From Faecalibacterium sp. HTF-F (GTDB taxonomy: Bacteria > Bacillota > Clostridia > Oscillospirales > Ruminococcaceae): a DNA stretch of 64,000 bases. Location: the NCBI RefSeq assembly GCF_023347535.1, contig NZ_CP094473.1, positions 2,712,288 to 2,776,287 of the forward strand, in the 5' to 3' direction. Below the pieces are notes generated by a model. It was given only the letters and a program-made list of their open reading frames with translations, was not told the DNA's origin and did not search any database. Below are positions 32,394-40,566 of this stretch, in pieces. Position 1 is the stretch's first letter, and each line of letters starts with the position of its first letter. The translations under genes and the position numbers were made by a program.

Positions 32394-33761
32394 ATGACAG
32401 CAACCAAAACGCCCTCGTTCCATAAGCCGCCGCTGTTCACCCGGCAGCAGCTCATTGCCCTGCTGCTGCCGCTGATCGCAGAGCAGGCGCTCAGCGTGAC
32501 CATCGGTCTGGCGGACACCCTGATGGTGTCCTCGGTGGGAGAAGCCGCCGTGTCGGGCGTGAGCCTTGTGGACAGCTTCAACACCCTGATGATCCAGATC
32601 ATGAGCGCACTGGCCACCGGCGGCGCGGTGGTCACCAGCCAGTACATCGGCCGGCAGGAACCCCGTGACGCCCGGAACGCCGCCGCGCAGATCCTGTTCA
32701 TCCTGTCCAGCTTCAGCCTGCTGGTGGCCGCCGTTGTGGTGGCGGGCCGCCATGCCATCCTGCAGGGCATCTTCGGCTCCATCGACGCGGACGTGATGCG
32801 CTATGCCGAGACCTACTTTCTGCTCTCGGCCCTGAGCTACCCCTTCATCGGCCTGTACAACGCCGGTGCGGCCCTGTTCCGGGCGCAGGGCAACAGCAAG
32901 ATCAGCATGCTGTCCAGTCTGGTGATGAACGTGGTGAACATCGGCGGCAACGCCGTGCTGATCTACGGCTTCAGAATGGGCGTCATGGGCGCAGCGCTGG
33001 CAAGCCTTGTATCCCGCGCCATTGCCTGCTTTGCCGTGCTGTACCTGCTGCAGAAGCCCGACTGCCCGCTGCGCGTGGACGGCCTGCGTGCACTGGCCCC
33101 CAAAGCACGGCTCATCCGGCAGATCCTGCGGGTGGGCATCCCGGCCGGCATCGAGAACGGCATGTTCCAGATCGGCAAGCTGTCCGTTTCCAGCCTGACC
33201 TCCACGTTGGGCACCGCCGCCATTGCGGCCAACGCCGTGGCAAACACCACCACCACCTTTTTGAACATCCCGGCCAACGCCGTGGGCATGGCCGCGCTGA
33301 CCGTGGTGGGCCAGTGCCTTGGCGCAGGCGAAAAGGATCAGGCCGTGTATTACTCCCGCCGCCTGATGCTGTTTGCCTACTGCGGCGCATGGTTCATGAA
33401 CCTTTCGGCCTTCCTGTTTGCCAACAAATTCGCACTGGGCCTGTTCAGCCTCTCGCCCGAGGCCTACGCCATGGCGCTGGAAGTGATGGTGTGGTTCAAC
33501 ATCGTTTCGCTGTTCATCTGGCCTTCCAGCTTTACCATGCCCAACATCCTGCGTGCGGCAGGCGACGCCCGCTTTACCATGACCGTGAGCATCGTGTCCA
33601 TGTGGGCCTTCCGGGTGGGCTTCTGCTACCTGTGTGTGCTGGCCTTCCACGGCGGCCTGCTGGCCATCTGGATGGGCATGTATCTGGACTGGGCGTTCCG
33701 CTCCCTGTGCTTCTTTGTGCGCTTCGTGCGCGGCAAGTGGCTGGAACAGAATGTGATCTGA
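32394..33761 (+). CDS. MATE-family efflux transporter
   Basis: This 455-residue twelve-helix protein of the MATE family is distinct from the copy at 11436. Its N-terminus ALLLPLIAEQALSVTIGLAD is typical of the NorM-like branch, with VSGVSLVDSFNTLMIQIMSA in helix 2 and the inter-domain segment RFTMTVSIVSMWAFRVGF in the C-terminal half. The start follows GGAGGAACCT. Such proteins export cationic drugs or metabolites with Na+ or H+. There is no structured leader here, in contrast to the other MATE gene, and the gene ends at a short terminator before the restriction island. Confidence 0.9.
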   Translation: MTATKTPSFHKPPLFTRQQLIALLLPLIAEQALSVTIGLADTLMVSSVGEAAVSGVSLVDSFNTLMIQIMSALATGGAVVTSQYIGRQEPRDARNAAAQILFILSSFSLLVAAVVVAGRHAILQGIFGSIDADVMRYAETYFLLSALSYPFIGLYNAGAALFRAQGNSKISMLSSLVMNVVNIGGNAVLIYGFRMGVMGAALASLVSRAIACFAVLYLLQKPDCPLRVDGLRALAPKARLIRQILRVGIPAGIENGMFQIGKLSVSSLTSTLGTAAIAANAVANTTTTFLNIPANAVGMAALTVVGQCLGAGEKDQAVYYSRRLMLFAYCGAWFMNLSAFLFANKFALGLFSLSPEAYAMALEVMVWFNIVSLFIWPSSFTMPNILRAAGDARFTMTVSIVSMWAFRVGFCYLCVLAFHGGLLAIWMGMYLDWAFRSLCFFVRFVRGKWLEQNVI

Positions 33762-33776
33762 AATTTCTCAAAAGGC

Positions 33777-33799
33777 TGTCAGCATGACAGTCTTTTTTA
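33777..33799 (+). terminator. Terminator of second MATE gene
   Basis: GGCTGTCA-GCA-TGACAGTC followed by TTTTTT. Confidence 0.8.
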
Positions 33800-33822
33800 G
33801 TTTTTGGCTGTTATCTGTCTTT

Positions 33823-33837
33823 CAATTATGCTATAAT
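33823..33837 (+). promoter_or_regulatory. Extended -10 promoter of restriction-modification genes
   Basis: TGCTATAAT is a perfect extended -10; no clear -35 box is seen upstream. Confidence 0.55.
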
Positions 33838-33870
33838 TTAAGCAAAGTTTTTCACGCATAGGAGTTTATT

Positions 33871-35019
33871 GTGAAAGATACCAAAAAATCTATTTCTTTA
33901 TTTTCCGGTGCCATGGGTTTAGATATTGGCCTACAGCAAGCTGGAATCGATATTCAAATCGGGCAGGATTTTAACAAAGCCTGTGTCAACACTATGTTTC
34001 AAAATGGGCATAAGGCTATTTTAGGTGATATTTGCAGAATCGAGCCAGAAGAATTACTTTCTGCTGCAGGGCTAACGTTCGGGGAACCGTTCCTTATCTG
34101 TGGTGGTCCACCTTGTCAGCCTTTTTCGACCGCCGGAAAGCGTCTTGGCATCAATGATCCACGTGGAAGCCTTTTTCGCGAATATGTACGAATGATCGAT
34201 GTTATCCGGCCTCGCTTCTTCGTAATGGAGAATGTAAAAGGTTTAATGAGTTCTCCTCTAAAAGATGCTGATGGTAAAAACACAGCTGGTAAGGTTATCG
34301 ACATTATCCTAGAAGAGTTTGCAAAACTAAACTATAAAACAGTATATGGTGTTTTAGATTCTGTAAATTATGGTGTTCCCCAATTTCGCGAACGTTTTGT
34401 TATGATTGGCAGTCGGGATAATGAAGATATATTTTTACCTATTCCTACCCATTTTCAAATGCATCAAAACGCGGCATACCGTTGGAGTACCCTTGGCGAT
34501 TGTATACGTGATTTAGAAAACACTCCTGGTGAGTGCGCAGATTTCACTCCTCTTCGTCTAAAGTATTTGAAAATGGTTCCCGAAGGAGGAAATTGGAAAA
34601 ATCTTCCTCCCGACATTTTAAAGGAAGCCATGGGTGGAGCTTATTCGTCCGGCGGTGGAAAGGTTGGTTTTTATCGACGACTTTCTTATTCTCAGCCTTC
34701 ACCTACTGTTGTCACAAGCCCTATTCAAAAGGCAACTATGATGTGTCACCCTACGAAAGATCGGCCTTTAAGTGTTGCTGAATATGCTCGTATCCAGCAA
34801 TTTCCAAATGATTGGAAGTTTACCGGAACACTTGTAGATAAATATAGACAAATTGGAAACGCTGTTCCTGTTGGGCTAGCCAAAGCTATCGGCGAAGCCA
34901 TTGTTGCCACAGCCGATAATACTGCAACTGTTAAAGTAAAACGTATCCGTGGAACCGGCATTCACGAAAAGATTCAGGAAGCTATTCGATTGGGAGGTAT
35001 AAATCATGCTGACGATTGA
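33871..35019 (+). CDS. Type II DNA (cytosine-5) methyltransferase
   Basis: This 382-residue C5 methyltransferase protects host DNA from the nuclease encoded next. Motif I is SLFSGAMGLDIGLQQAGI (residues 8-25), motif IV GGPPCQPFSTAGKR holds the catalytic Cys near residue 85, motif VI is MENVKG, motif VIII QFRERF, and motif X QIGNAVPVGLAKAIGEAI closes the fold. The target-recognition region lies around residues 210-290. The start codon is GTG after AGGAG. The gene is clearly richer in A and T and uses different codons from its neighbours, a sign of recent transfer. The sequence recognised cannot be read from this. Confidence 0.95.
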   Translation: MKDTKKSISLFSGAMGLDIGLQQAGIDIQIGQDFNKACVNTMFQNGHKAILGDICRIEPEELLSAAGLTFGEPFLICGGPPCQPFSTAGKRLGINDPRGSLFREYVRMIDVIRPRFFVMENVKGLMSSPLKDADGKNTAGKVIDIILEEFAKLNYKTVYGVLDSVNYGVPQFRERFVMIGSRDNEDIFLPIPTHFQMHQNAAYRWSTLGDCIRDLENTPGECADFTPLRLKYLKMVPEGGNWKNLPPDILKEAMGGAYSSGGGKVGFYRRLSYSQPSPTVVTSPIQKATMMCHPTKDRPLSVAEYARIQQFPNDWKFTGTLVDKYRQIGNAVPVGLAKAIGEAIVATADNTATVKVKRIRGTGIHEKIQEAIRLGGINHADD

Positions 35020-35749
35020 ACCATTAAATTCTTCTTACGATGAAAAGCAGGTTCTAGCTGCCATTTCTGTTGCACTGAATGATTTTTATTCTTCTCTCAC
35101 CGAAAACCTCAACAATATCAATCTTAATAAAATTCTAAAACGTAAAAATCCGTATTTATATCGAGCAAAAGGAATCAACAACGCTACTCAAGTCGTGGAT
35201 AACATTCTTTCTGCCTATGTTTCTTCAAGTGAAGAAACCATTTTCGGCAATACATTCTTTGAACCAATTGCTATTGTTGTTTCTGGCGGACAAAAGGCTG
35301 TTACAGAAGGTGTTGATATTACAGTGGATAAAAACAACACAATTTATAGCATCGCTGTAAAGAGTGGTACATCTGTTTTTAACGCCGACAGTCGAAAGCG
35401 TCAGGAACAAAATTTTCAATCCGCACAGAAGCGCGCCCAACAAGCTCATCGTGCATTTATGCCCGTTGTCGGATATGGTTATGGAAAGAAAAAAGTTTCA
35501 TCAAAAAACGAAAAATTTTACAAAGAGCTTGCCGGAAAAGATTTTTGGGAATGGTTAACCGGTGATTCTAGTTTTTATACCAAGATCATCGATTACATGG
35601 GGCAGAAACCCGAACAATTTGCAGCCTCTTTTGAAGATGCGTATAATAAAGCCCAAAATCGCATGGTGCGAGATTTTACTCTTACATATTGTAAGGAAGA
35701 TGGTTCCATCGATTGGGAAAAACTCATCCAATACAATAGCGGTGATTAA
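35006..35749 (+). CDS. Type II restriction endonuclease
   Basis: This 247-residue protein overlaps the methyltransferase by 14 bases and is its likely cognate nuclease. It resembles PmeII-like endonucleases. The catalytic core appears to be GVDITVDKNNTIYSIAVKSG (about residues 95-114), a variant PD-(D/E)XK motif with Asp and Lys in place and Val before the Lys. A basic stretch SRKRQEQNFQSAQKRAQQA follows and may contact DNA. It shares the AT-rich composition of the methyltransferase. The coupling order, methyltransferase first, would protect DNA before the nuclease is made. Cleavage site unknown. Confidence 0.8.
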   Translation: MLTIEPLNSSYDEKQVLAAISVALNDFYSSLTENLNNINLNKILKRKNPYLYRAKGINNATQVVDNILSAYVSSSEETIFGNTFFEPIAIVVSGGQKAVTEGVDITVDKNNTIYSIAVKSGTSVFNADSRKRQEQNFQSAQKRAQQAHRAFMPVVGYGYGKKKVSSKNEKFYKELAGKDFWEWLTGDSSFYTKIIDYMGQKPEQFAASFEDAYNKAQNRMVRDFTLTYCKEDGSIDWEKLIQYNSGD

Positions 35750-35756
35750 ACGCTTT

Positions 35757-35787
35757 CAAGTGCCTGCCTTCGTGGCGGGCACTTTTT
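35757..35787 (+). terminator. Terminator of restriction-modification operon
   Basis: AAGTGCCTGCC / GGCGGGCACTT imperfect stem, then TTTTTT. Confidence 0.8.
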
Positions 35788-36060
35788 TCAATTCTGTGCA
35801 GTATTTCGGTGTTCTGATCCGTATTGTAACCAAAGGCCCGTCGGGTTCCGTTTTAATCCCCGTCGTGTCTGTCTGTGGTGCAGCAGGAACATTGGGTCGG
35901 GGAACCGCCCGCGGTTGCGCTGCGGATTTACCCCATTTTTTACGCAATACGCACAAATAATTCATTTGTTTTTCAGCAATGTTGTCCGCTTTCCTTCTTG
36001 TTTTTGTCACATTCCCGGCGTATAATTTCTCAATGCTAAGAGATTTTGCTTCTGCAAAAA
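35788..36060. other. Gap between restriction island and PAP2 gene
   Basis: Composition returns to normal within this stretch. An 84-codon minus-strand frame starting with GTG is open here but lacks a convincing ribosome-binding site and family resemblance, so it is not annotated. A TATAAT-like box near 36020 probably serves the PAP2 gene. Confidence 0.4.
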
Positions 36061-36073
36061 GGAGGCTTTTTCA

Positions 36074-36736
36074 ATGAAGCGCAGTTGGTTTTCGCGCCAT
36101 CCCATCTGTTTCATGGCGCTTTATCTGTTATTTTATCTTTCCGCATTCAATTTTCTGGAGACGCGGATCTCCATGCCCCATCTGGTGCTGGTGCACTGCC
36201 GGCTGGACGACCTGATCCCCTTCTGCAAATATGCCGTCATCCCCTATTTTGCATGGTTTGTGTGGATCCCGTTCACACTGTTCTATCTGCTGTGGCGTGC
36301 CCCGCGGGAGGACTTCTGGCGGCTGTGCCTGCCGCTGTTTGCCGGCATGACCATCGCACTGGCCTGCTATGTCATTCTTCCCACCGGCCTTGCCCTGCGG
36401 CCCTATTATGTGCCGGGCAACGACTTTTTTGCCCGCACCGTGCGGACGCTGTACCGCACCGATACCCCCACCAACGTGTGCCCGTCCATCCATGTGTTCA
36501 ACTCGGTAACGCTGCTGCTGGCGTACTACCGCTGCCGTATTTTTGAGCAGCCGCGCCGCCGCTGGATGCGTCCGGCCGCTGCCGTGCTGTGCATTTCCAT
36601 CGTGTGCTCCACCGTGCTGCTCAAGCAGCACAGCTGCATCGATGTGGCGCTGGGCGCCTTGCTGGCACTGGCACTGGATGCCCTGTTTACCCGCTCCGAG
36701 GAGCGCAGCGAAGTGCCGCAGATGCGGTGGAACTGA
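36074..36736 (+). CDS. PAP2-superfamily membrane phosphatase
   Basis: This 220-residue protein has five or six membrane helices and PAP2 signatures: TPTNVCPSIHVFNSV (about residues 130-144) carries the conserved Ser-His pair and LLKQHSCIDVALGALLA near 190 carries the second His-x3-Asp block. The usual first motif, KxxxxxxRP, is represented loosely by the segment ending LALRPYY. Such proteins remove phosphates from lipid phosphates or act in phospholipid headgroup exchange. AAGGAGG precedes the ATG. It is transcribed alone and shares a terminator with gluQ. Confidence 0.85.
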   Translation: MKRSWFSRHPICFMALYLLFYLSAFNFLETRISMPHLVLVHCRLDDLIPFCKYAVIPYFAWFVWIPFTLFYLLWRAPREDFWRLCLPLFAGMTIALACYVILPTGLALRPYYVPGNDFFARTVRTLYRTDTPTNVCPSIHVFNSVTLLLAYYRCRIFEQPRRRWMRPAAAVLCISIVCSTVLLKQHSCIDVALGALLALALDALFTRSEERSEVPQMRWN

Positions 36737-36742
36737 TACGCA

Positions 36743-36780
36743 AAAAGAGAGCGCCGTCCAACGACGGCGCTCTCTTTTTG
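36743..36780. terminator. Bidirectional terminator between PAP2 gene and gluQ
   Basis: AAAGAGAGCGCCGTC / GACGGCGCTCTCTTT with A- and T-runs on opposite sides, between convergent genes. Confidence 0.85.
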
Positions 36781-36782
36781 CT

Positions 36783-37763
36783 TTAAAACAGCCCTTCCGG
36801 CAGGCAGACATCCTGCTTTGGCACCTTTGCCCAGGAAAACTCTCCGATCAGGCTTTCCGGCGTGCGGGGCGCAGGTTCCGGCTGCAGACCGTAGGCGTAG
36901 GCAAGCTTGCCCACGATCTCCTGCGCGGTGTATTTTGTGCGCAGGTTTTCCAGGCTCTGGTCGCCGTCCCGCTTGGACAGCCGCCGCCCATCCGGGGCCA
37001 GCAGCAGCGGGCAGTGGGCAAACCCCGGTGCCTGCAGGCCCAGCAGGCGGTACAGGTACAGCTGCCGTGCCGTGGAGGACAGCAGGTCTGACCCGCGCAC
37101 CACTTCGGTGACGCCCATGCGGGCATCGTCCACCACCACGGCCAGCTGATAGGCAAACACGCCGTCTGCCCGGCGCAGGTAGAAATCGCCGCAGTCCCGC
37201 AGCAGGTTCTCGGTGTGCAGGCCCATGCAGCCGTCCACGAATGTGATCTCTTCATCCGGCACCATCAAGCGGTAGGCCGGGGCTTTCTTTTTGCGTTTTT
37301 CTGCAATTTCGGCGGCGGTCAGGCCCCGGCAGGTGCCGGGGTAAATGACATTGCCGTCTGAGGTATGGGGCGCACTGGCCGCGTGCAGCTGGGCGCGGGA
37401 GCAAAAGCACGGGTACACCAGCCCCCTGTCCTCCAGCTTCCGGAAGCTGGAGGCGTAGATCTCCGCGCACTCGCTCTGGTAATAGGGGCCGTTCGGCCCG
37501 CCGGTGCTGCCGCCCTCGTCCCAGACAAGGCCCAGCCAGTCGAGGTCCTGCTCCAGCAGGTCGGCGTAGACTCGCGGGCAGCGCTCGGCGTCCAGATCCT
37601 CAATGCGCAGTACGATGCGTCCACCCCGGCTTCTGGCACTGAGCCACGCCAGCAGGCTGCAGGCCAGATTGCCCAGATGCAGCCGACCGCTGGGGCTGGG
37701 GGCAAAGCGGCCGGTTGGCGGTACAGGCTCTGTTTTTTGCGTAAAAACTGCTTGTTCTTGCAT
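36783..37763 (-). CDS. gluQ: Glutamyl-Q tRNA(Asp) synthetase
   Basis: This 326-residue paralogue of glutamyl-tRNA synthetase lacks the anticodon-binding domain and attaches glutamate to queuosine in tRNA-Asp. The class I signature is GRFAPSPSGRLHLGNLACSL (residues 18-37, HLGN as HIGH) and the KMSKS equivalent is LSKRDGDQSL near 260. A zinc site is visible as PCFCSRAQL with the further cysteine in YPGTCRG. Length is close to the family norm. AAAGGATACAC precedes the ATG. No queuosine gene lies next to it. A family 1 repeat separates it from the PTS gene upstream. Confidence 0.92.
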   Translation of the reverse strand: MQEQAVFTQKTEPVPPTGRFAPSPSGRLHLGNLACSLLAWLSARSRGGRIVLRIEDLDAERCPRVYADLLEQDLDWLGLVWDEGGSTGGPNGPYYQSECAEIYASSFRKLEDRGLVYPCFCSRAQLHAASAPHTSDGNVIYPGTCRGLTAAEIAEKRKKKAPAYRLMVPDEEITFVDGCMGLHTENLLRDCGDFYLRRADGVFAYQLAVVVDDARMGVTEVVRGSDLLSSTARQLYLYRLLGLQAPGFAHCPLLLAPDGRRLSKRDGDQSLENLRTKYTAQEIVGKLAYAYGLQPEPAPRTPESLIGEFSWAKVPKQDVCLPEGLF

Positions 37764-37784
37764 GTGTATCCTTTCAGCCGCCGG

Positions 37785-38046
37785 ACGATTTAAAATTGCC
37801 GACGCGTCCGCTTTGGCAATATCAGCGGAAATATTATTTTATATATTCGCGTTTGTCGCGCTCTGCGGAGCGCTCCAAACGCATTTTCACGGGAAGGGGT
37901 CGTAACGGGAAACGGCATATGCTGACGCTGGCTCCCTGCGGGAGCATTCGCGTCAGCATGAAAACATGCTGTTGCCCTTACGTTTCGTCACGCAGCGACT
38001 TAAAACCGGCGGAACACAAAAAATCCTTTCGCTCTGCGCGGGAAGC
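37785..38046 (+). repeat. Family 1 structured element, copy a
   Basis: Interleaved pairs ATTGCC/GGCAAT and TCCGCT/AGCGGA, then a GCGTTTG...CAAACGC hairpin with a CTGCGG loop followed by TTTTCACGGG, then a GCTGACGC/GCGTCAGC stem, a CAGCATG/CATGCTG stem and a tail ending CTCTGCGCGGGAAG. It fills the gap between the PTS gene and gluQ, antisense to both. Confidence 0.75.
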
Positions 38047-38083
38047 CGCTTTTTCCCTATTATAGTTGCCCGTCCGCCAAAGG

Positions 38084-39628
38084 TCAACAGACCACCCTGT
38101 CCAGCCGCTGCTCCACCGCCTGCCGGACCTGTGGCGCACGGATGCCGAAAACGATCTGCACATTGCAGCCGTTTTGCACCACCCCGCTGCAGGGCAGCTC
38201 CCTCAGCGCCTGCTCCCGGACAAAGGCCGCATCCTGCACCGTGACCCGCAGGCGGGTAAAGCAGTTGTCCACCGTGCAGATGTTCTCCCGCCCGCCGAGG
38301 GCGGCGATGAGCTTTTCCACCCCGGCATCGTCCAGCGGTGCCGCTTCCGGCCGGACAGGCTCCTCCGGGCGTCGGCCCGGCGTGGGCAGGTCCAGCGCTT
38401 TGATAAGCGCCGTGAAGACCACAAAGTACACTGCGATCTGGGCAAGGCCCAGCAGATAGAGCACCGGATAATGGGTGCGGGCCACACCGGCAGAGAGGTT
38501 CATTGCCAGCGAACCCAGAAGGTTGGAGGTAAAGGCGGTCACATGGCACAGGTGCAGCAGCACGATGAACGCACCGGAAATGGCCGCGTGAGCCAGCCAC
38601 AGCACCGGTGCCGAAAAGCAGAACAGAAAATCCATCGGCTCGGTGATCGAGGCCAGCGATGCCGTGAAGGCCAGCGGCAGCAGCTGGGCCGCCGTTTTGC
38701 GGCGGCTGCCGCGCCGGGCACAGAAGATGAATGCCGCCGCAATGCCAAAGTAACCAAACGTCTTGGTAAAGCCGGTGTACATCCACACGATGCCATCGGA
38801 GAAGGGCAGGTTCAGATTGTACTCGGTCATCATGACCACATAGGCACCGGTATAGGTGACGCTGCCCACCGTGAGCTGACCGCCCAGCTGCGAGAACTGG
38901 AAGGGCATATACACCAGATGGTGCAGGCCTGTGGGGATGAGCAGCCGCTCCAGAAAGCCGTACAGGAACAGACCGATATTGCCGGACGCCGCAAGGAAGC
39001 CGGTAAGGGCAGCAATGGCCTTTTGCACCGGAGGCCAGACAAAACAGGCCCCAAAGCCCAGCACCGCCGCCAGCGCTGCCATGCAGGTAAAGGACCACCG
39101 CTCCCCGGAAAACACGCCGCCCAGGATCCCCCTGTGGGCCTTTTTACAGGTGTGGTCATACACATGGGCCGTCAGCAGGCCCAGCAGCACGCCGCCGAAT
39201 ACGCCGGTATCCACGGTCTGGATGCCCAGCACACTGGTCTGGCCTGCACCGTACAGGCCGGTCAGGCCGTCCGGCTGCGCCAGCAGGCCCAGCTCGGCAA
39301 GGGTGACATTGCCGGCGGTGAGATAGATGAAGTAGCTCATCAGCGCAATGAACGCCGCCTGATGCTTTTCCTGCTTTGCCAGCGACGCCGCAAGCCCGGT
39401 GCAGAACAGCACGCTGAGGTTGGAGATGACCGCCGACAGGCATTTGTAAAGGATCCTGCCCATCAGCCGCACCGGCCCCCACTGCAGCAGCGGCAGCGCC
39501 CCGGACAGCGCGGTGCTGGTGAGCAGGGCCCCTGCTGCCAGCAGCAGGCCCGCCGCCGAAAGATAGGTCAGCGGGGCCAGCATCGCGCGGGAAAACCGCT
39601 CCAGTGCGGCCGTGAACCGGTGTTTCAT
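38084..39628 (-). CDS. PTS transporter subunit IICB (glucose/maltose/N-acetylglucosamine family)
   Basis: This 514-residue fusion has an EIIC channel domain (residues 1-400, about ten helices, including GGVLLGLLTAHVYDHTCKKA and ITEPMDFLFCFSAPVLW, the latter with the conserved Glu-Pro) and a C-terminal EIIB domain. The phosphocysteine sits in ENICTVDNCFTRLRV near residue 456. It imports and phosphorylates a sugar, with phosphate passed from EIIA, which is not fused and not in this window. The family is that of glucose, maltose and N-acetylglucosamine carriers; the exact sugar is unclear. No catabolic enzyme is next to it. Confidence 0.92.
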   Translation of the reverse strand: MKHRFTAALERFSRAMLAPLTYLSAAGLLLAAGALLTSTALSGALPLLQWGPVRLMGRILYKCLSAVISNLSVLFCTGLAASLAKQEKHQAAFIALMSYFIYLTAGNVTLAELGLLAQPDGLTGLYGAGQTSVLGIQTVDTGVFGGVLLGLLTAHVYDHTCKKAHRGILGGVFSGERWSFTCMAALAAVLGFGACFVWPPVQKAIAALTGFLAASGNIGLFLYGFLERLLIPTGLHHLVYMPFQFSQLGGQLTVGSVTYTGAYVVMMTEYNLNLPFSDGIVWMYTGFTKTFGYFGIAAAFIFCARRGSRRKTAAQLLPLAFTASLASITEPMDFLFCFSAPVLWLAHAAISGAFIVLLHLCHVTAFTSNLLGSLAMNLSAGVARTHYPVLYLLGLAQIAVYFVVFTALIKALDLPTPGRRPEEPVRPEAAPLDDAGVEKLIAALGGRENICTVDNCFTRLRVTVQDAAFVREQALRELPCSGVVQNGCNVQIVFGIRAPQVRQAVEQRLDRVVC

Positions 39629-39786
39629 GGCGTTTCCTTCCTTTCCGGCCGCCGATGCGGCAAAGTCCTATCTGTAGTCAACCGATTTTTGCGGAAAATG
39701 TCAAGAATGCAAAGCTCCTAAAAATGCCGCCGTTCTTTGTGCAGGGTGCCGATTCCCCCACTTGAAATTCGTTCTGCCCCGTCCGA

Positions 39787-39815
39787 TTGACAACCGCTGC
39801 CGCAGAACGTATACT
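39787..39815 (+). promoter_or_regulatory. Promoter of lipoprotein gene at 39881
   Basis: Perfect TTGACA, 17-base spacer, TATACT. Confidence 0.8.
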
Positions 39816-39880
39816 TAGGGTGTATCGTTTTGAGGTGCTGCGGCCTCTGCGCCAAGGCACTGCTCATGGAGGACACTGCT

Positions 39881-40489
39881 ATGAAATCAAGATATACCCG
39901 CATCCTCTCTGTTCTGCTGTGCGCCGCACTGGCCTGCAGCATTCTGGCCGGCTGCAGCACTGCTGCCAGCAGCTCCGAAGTGCCCAGCTCTGCCAGCAGT
40001 TCTGCAAGCTCCGCTGCTTCCGGCGAAGTGCTGCCCGATTCCACCACCCGGGCCGACACCTCCGGGCTGAACCCCGGTGATTTTGACGAGAACTCCATCT
40101 TCTCCATCACCGGCACCTCTGCCGCCTTCGAGCCCTGCCTCGGCTGGGGCCCGGGCGTGTCCGGCTGCTCGCTGAAATCGGTGATCGCAGCGGCATCCCT
40201 GCTGCAGTGGGCGGAAGACGCCCGTCTTGCCTCCCGCACGCCGGATGCTGTGCAGGAAGCCTTCTACAACTGGTACGACACCCTGGACGCCGACGAGCAG
40301 GAGAGCTTTGCCGAGGCCTGGACGATGATCGAGCCGGACGCGCTGAGCCTGCTGAGCGACAAGGAGAGCATGACCGGCCGCATCGAGGACGCCGGCCTTG
40401 ACCCGGACGCTTTGCCCGGCTGCACCCTGAAGAACTGGCAGGCCCTGCAGACCGTGCTGGACGACTGCGTGCCCGCAGTGGGCCAGTGA
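39881..40489 (+). CDS. Predicted lipoprotein of unknown function
   Basis: This 202-residue protein starts MKSRYTRILSVLLCAALACS with lipobox ILAGC near residue 24, followed by a Ser/Ala-rich linker (about residues 28-52) typical of surface-displayed lipoproteins. The mature domain is acidic and helical (FYNWYDTLDADEQESFAEAW) and has several cysteines (FEPCLGW, SGCSLKS). It is not part of the tandem lipoprotein array at 19-23 kb: it lacks the YVAIAF tail. The ATG follows GGAGGACACTGCT. It has its own strong promoter and terminator. I do not recognise the family. Confidence 0.8.
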   Translation: MKSRYTRILSVLLCAALACSILAGCSTAASSSEVPSSASSSASSAASGEVLPDSTTRADTSGLNPGDFDENSIFSITGTSAAFEPCLGWGPGVSGCSLKSVIAAASLLQWAEDARLASRTPDAVQEAFYNWYDTLDADEQESFAEAWTMIEPDALSLLSDKESMTGRIEDAGLDPDALPGCTLKNWQALQTVLDDCVPAVGQ

Positions 40490-40498
40490 ACCCAACAT

Positions 40499-40536
40499 AA
40501 AAAGAAGCTGACCGGACTGGTCAGCTTCTTTTTGTT
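40499..40536 (+). terminator. Terminator of lipoprotein gene at 39881
   Basis: AAAAAGAAGCTGACC / GGTCAGCTTCTTTTT perfect stem. Confidence 0.85.
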
Positions 40537-40566
40537 TTTGCGAAAAGGCCGGGGCCGCCTGCGGCA

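Noticed and set aside
35756..36010. An 84-codon minus-strand frame after the restriction gene
   Set aside because: GTG start with no good ribosome-binding site, overlaps the terminator and shows no family resemblance. Left out of the genes, though a small orphan protein cannot be excluded.
37795..37830. A classical H-type pseudoknot in the family 1 head
   Set aside because: The two interleaved pairs leave no bases in the first loop in most copies, which is sterically unfavourable. Mutually exclusive hairpins are at least as likely.
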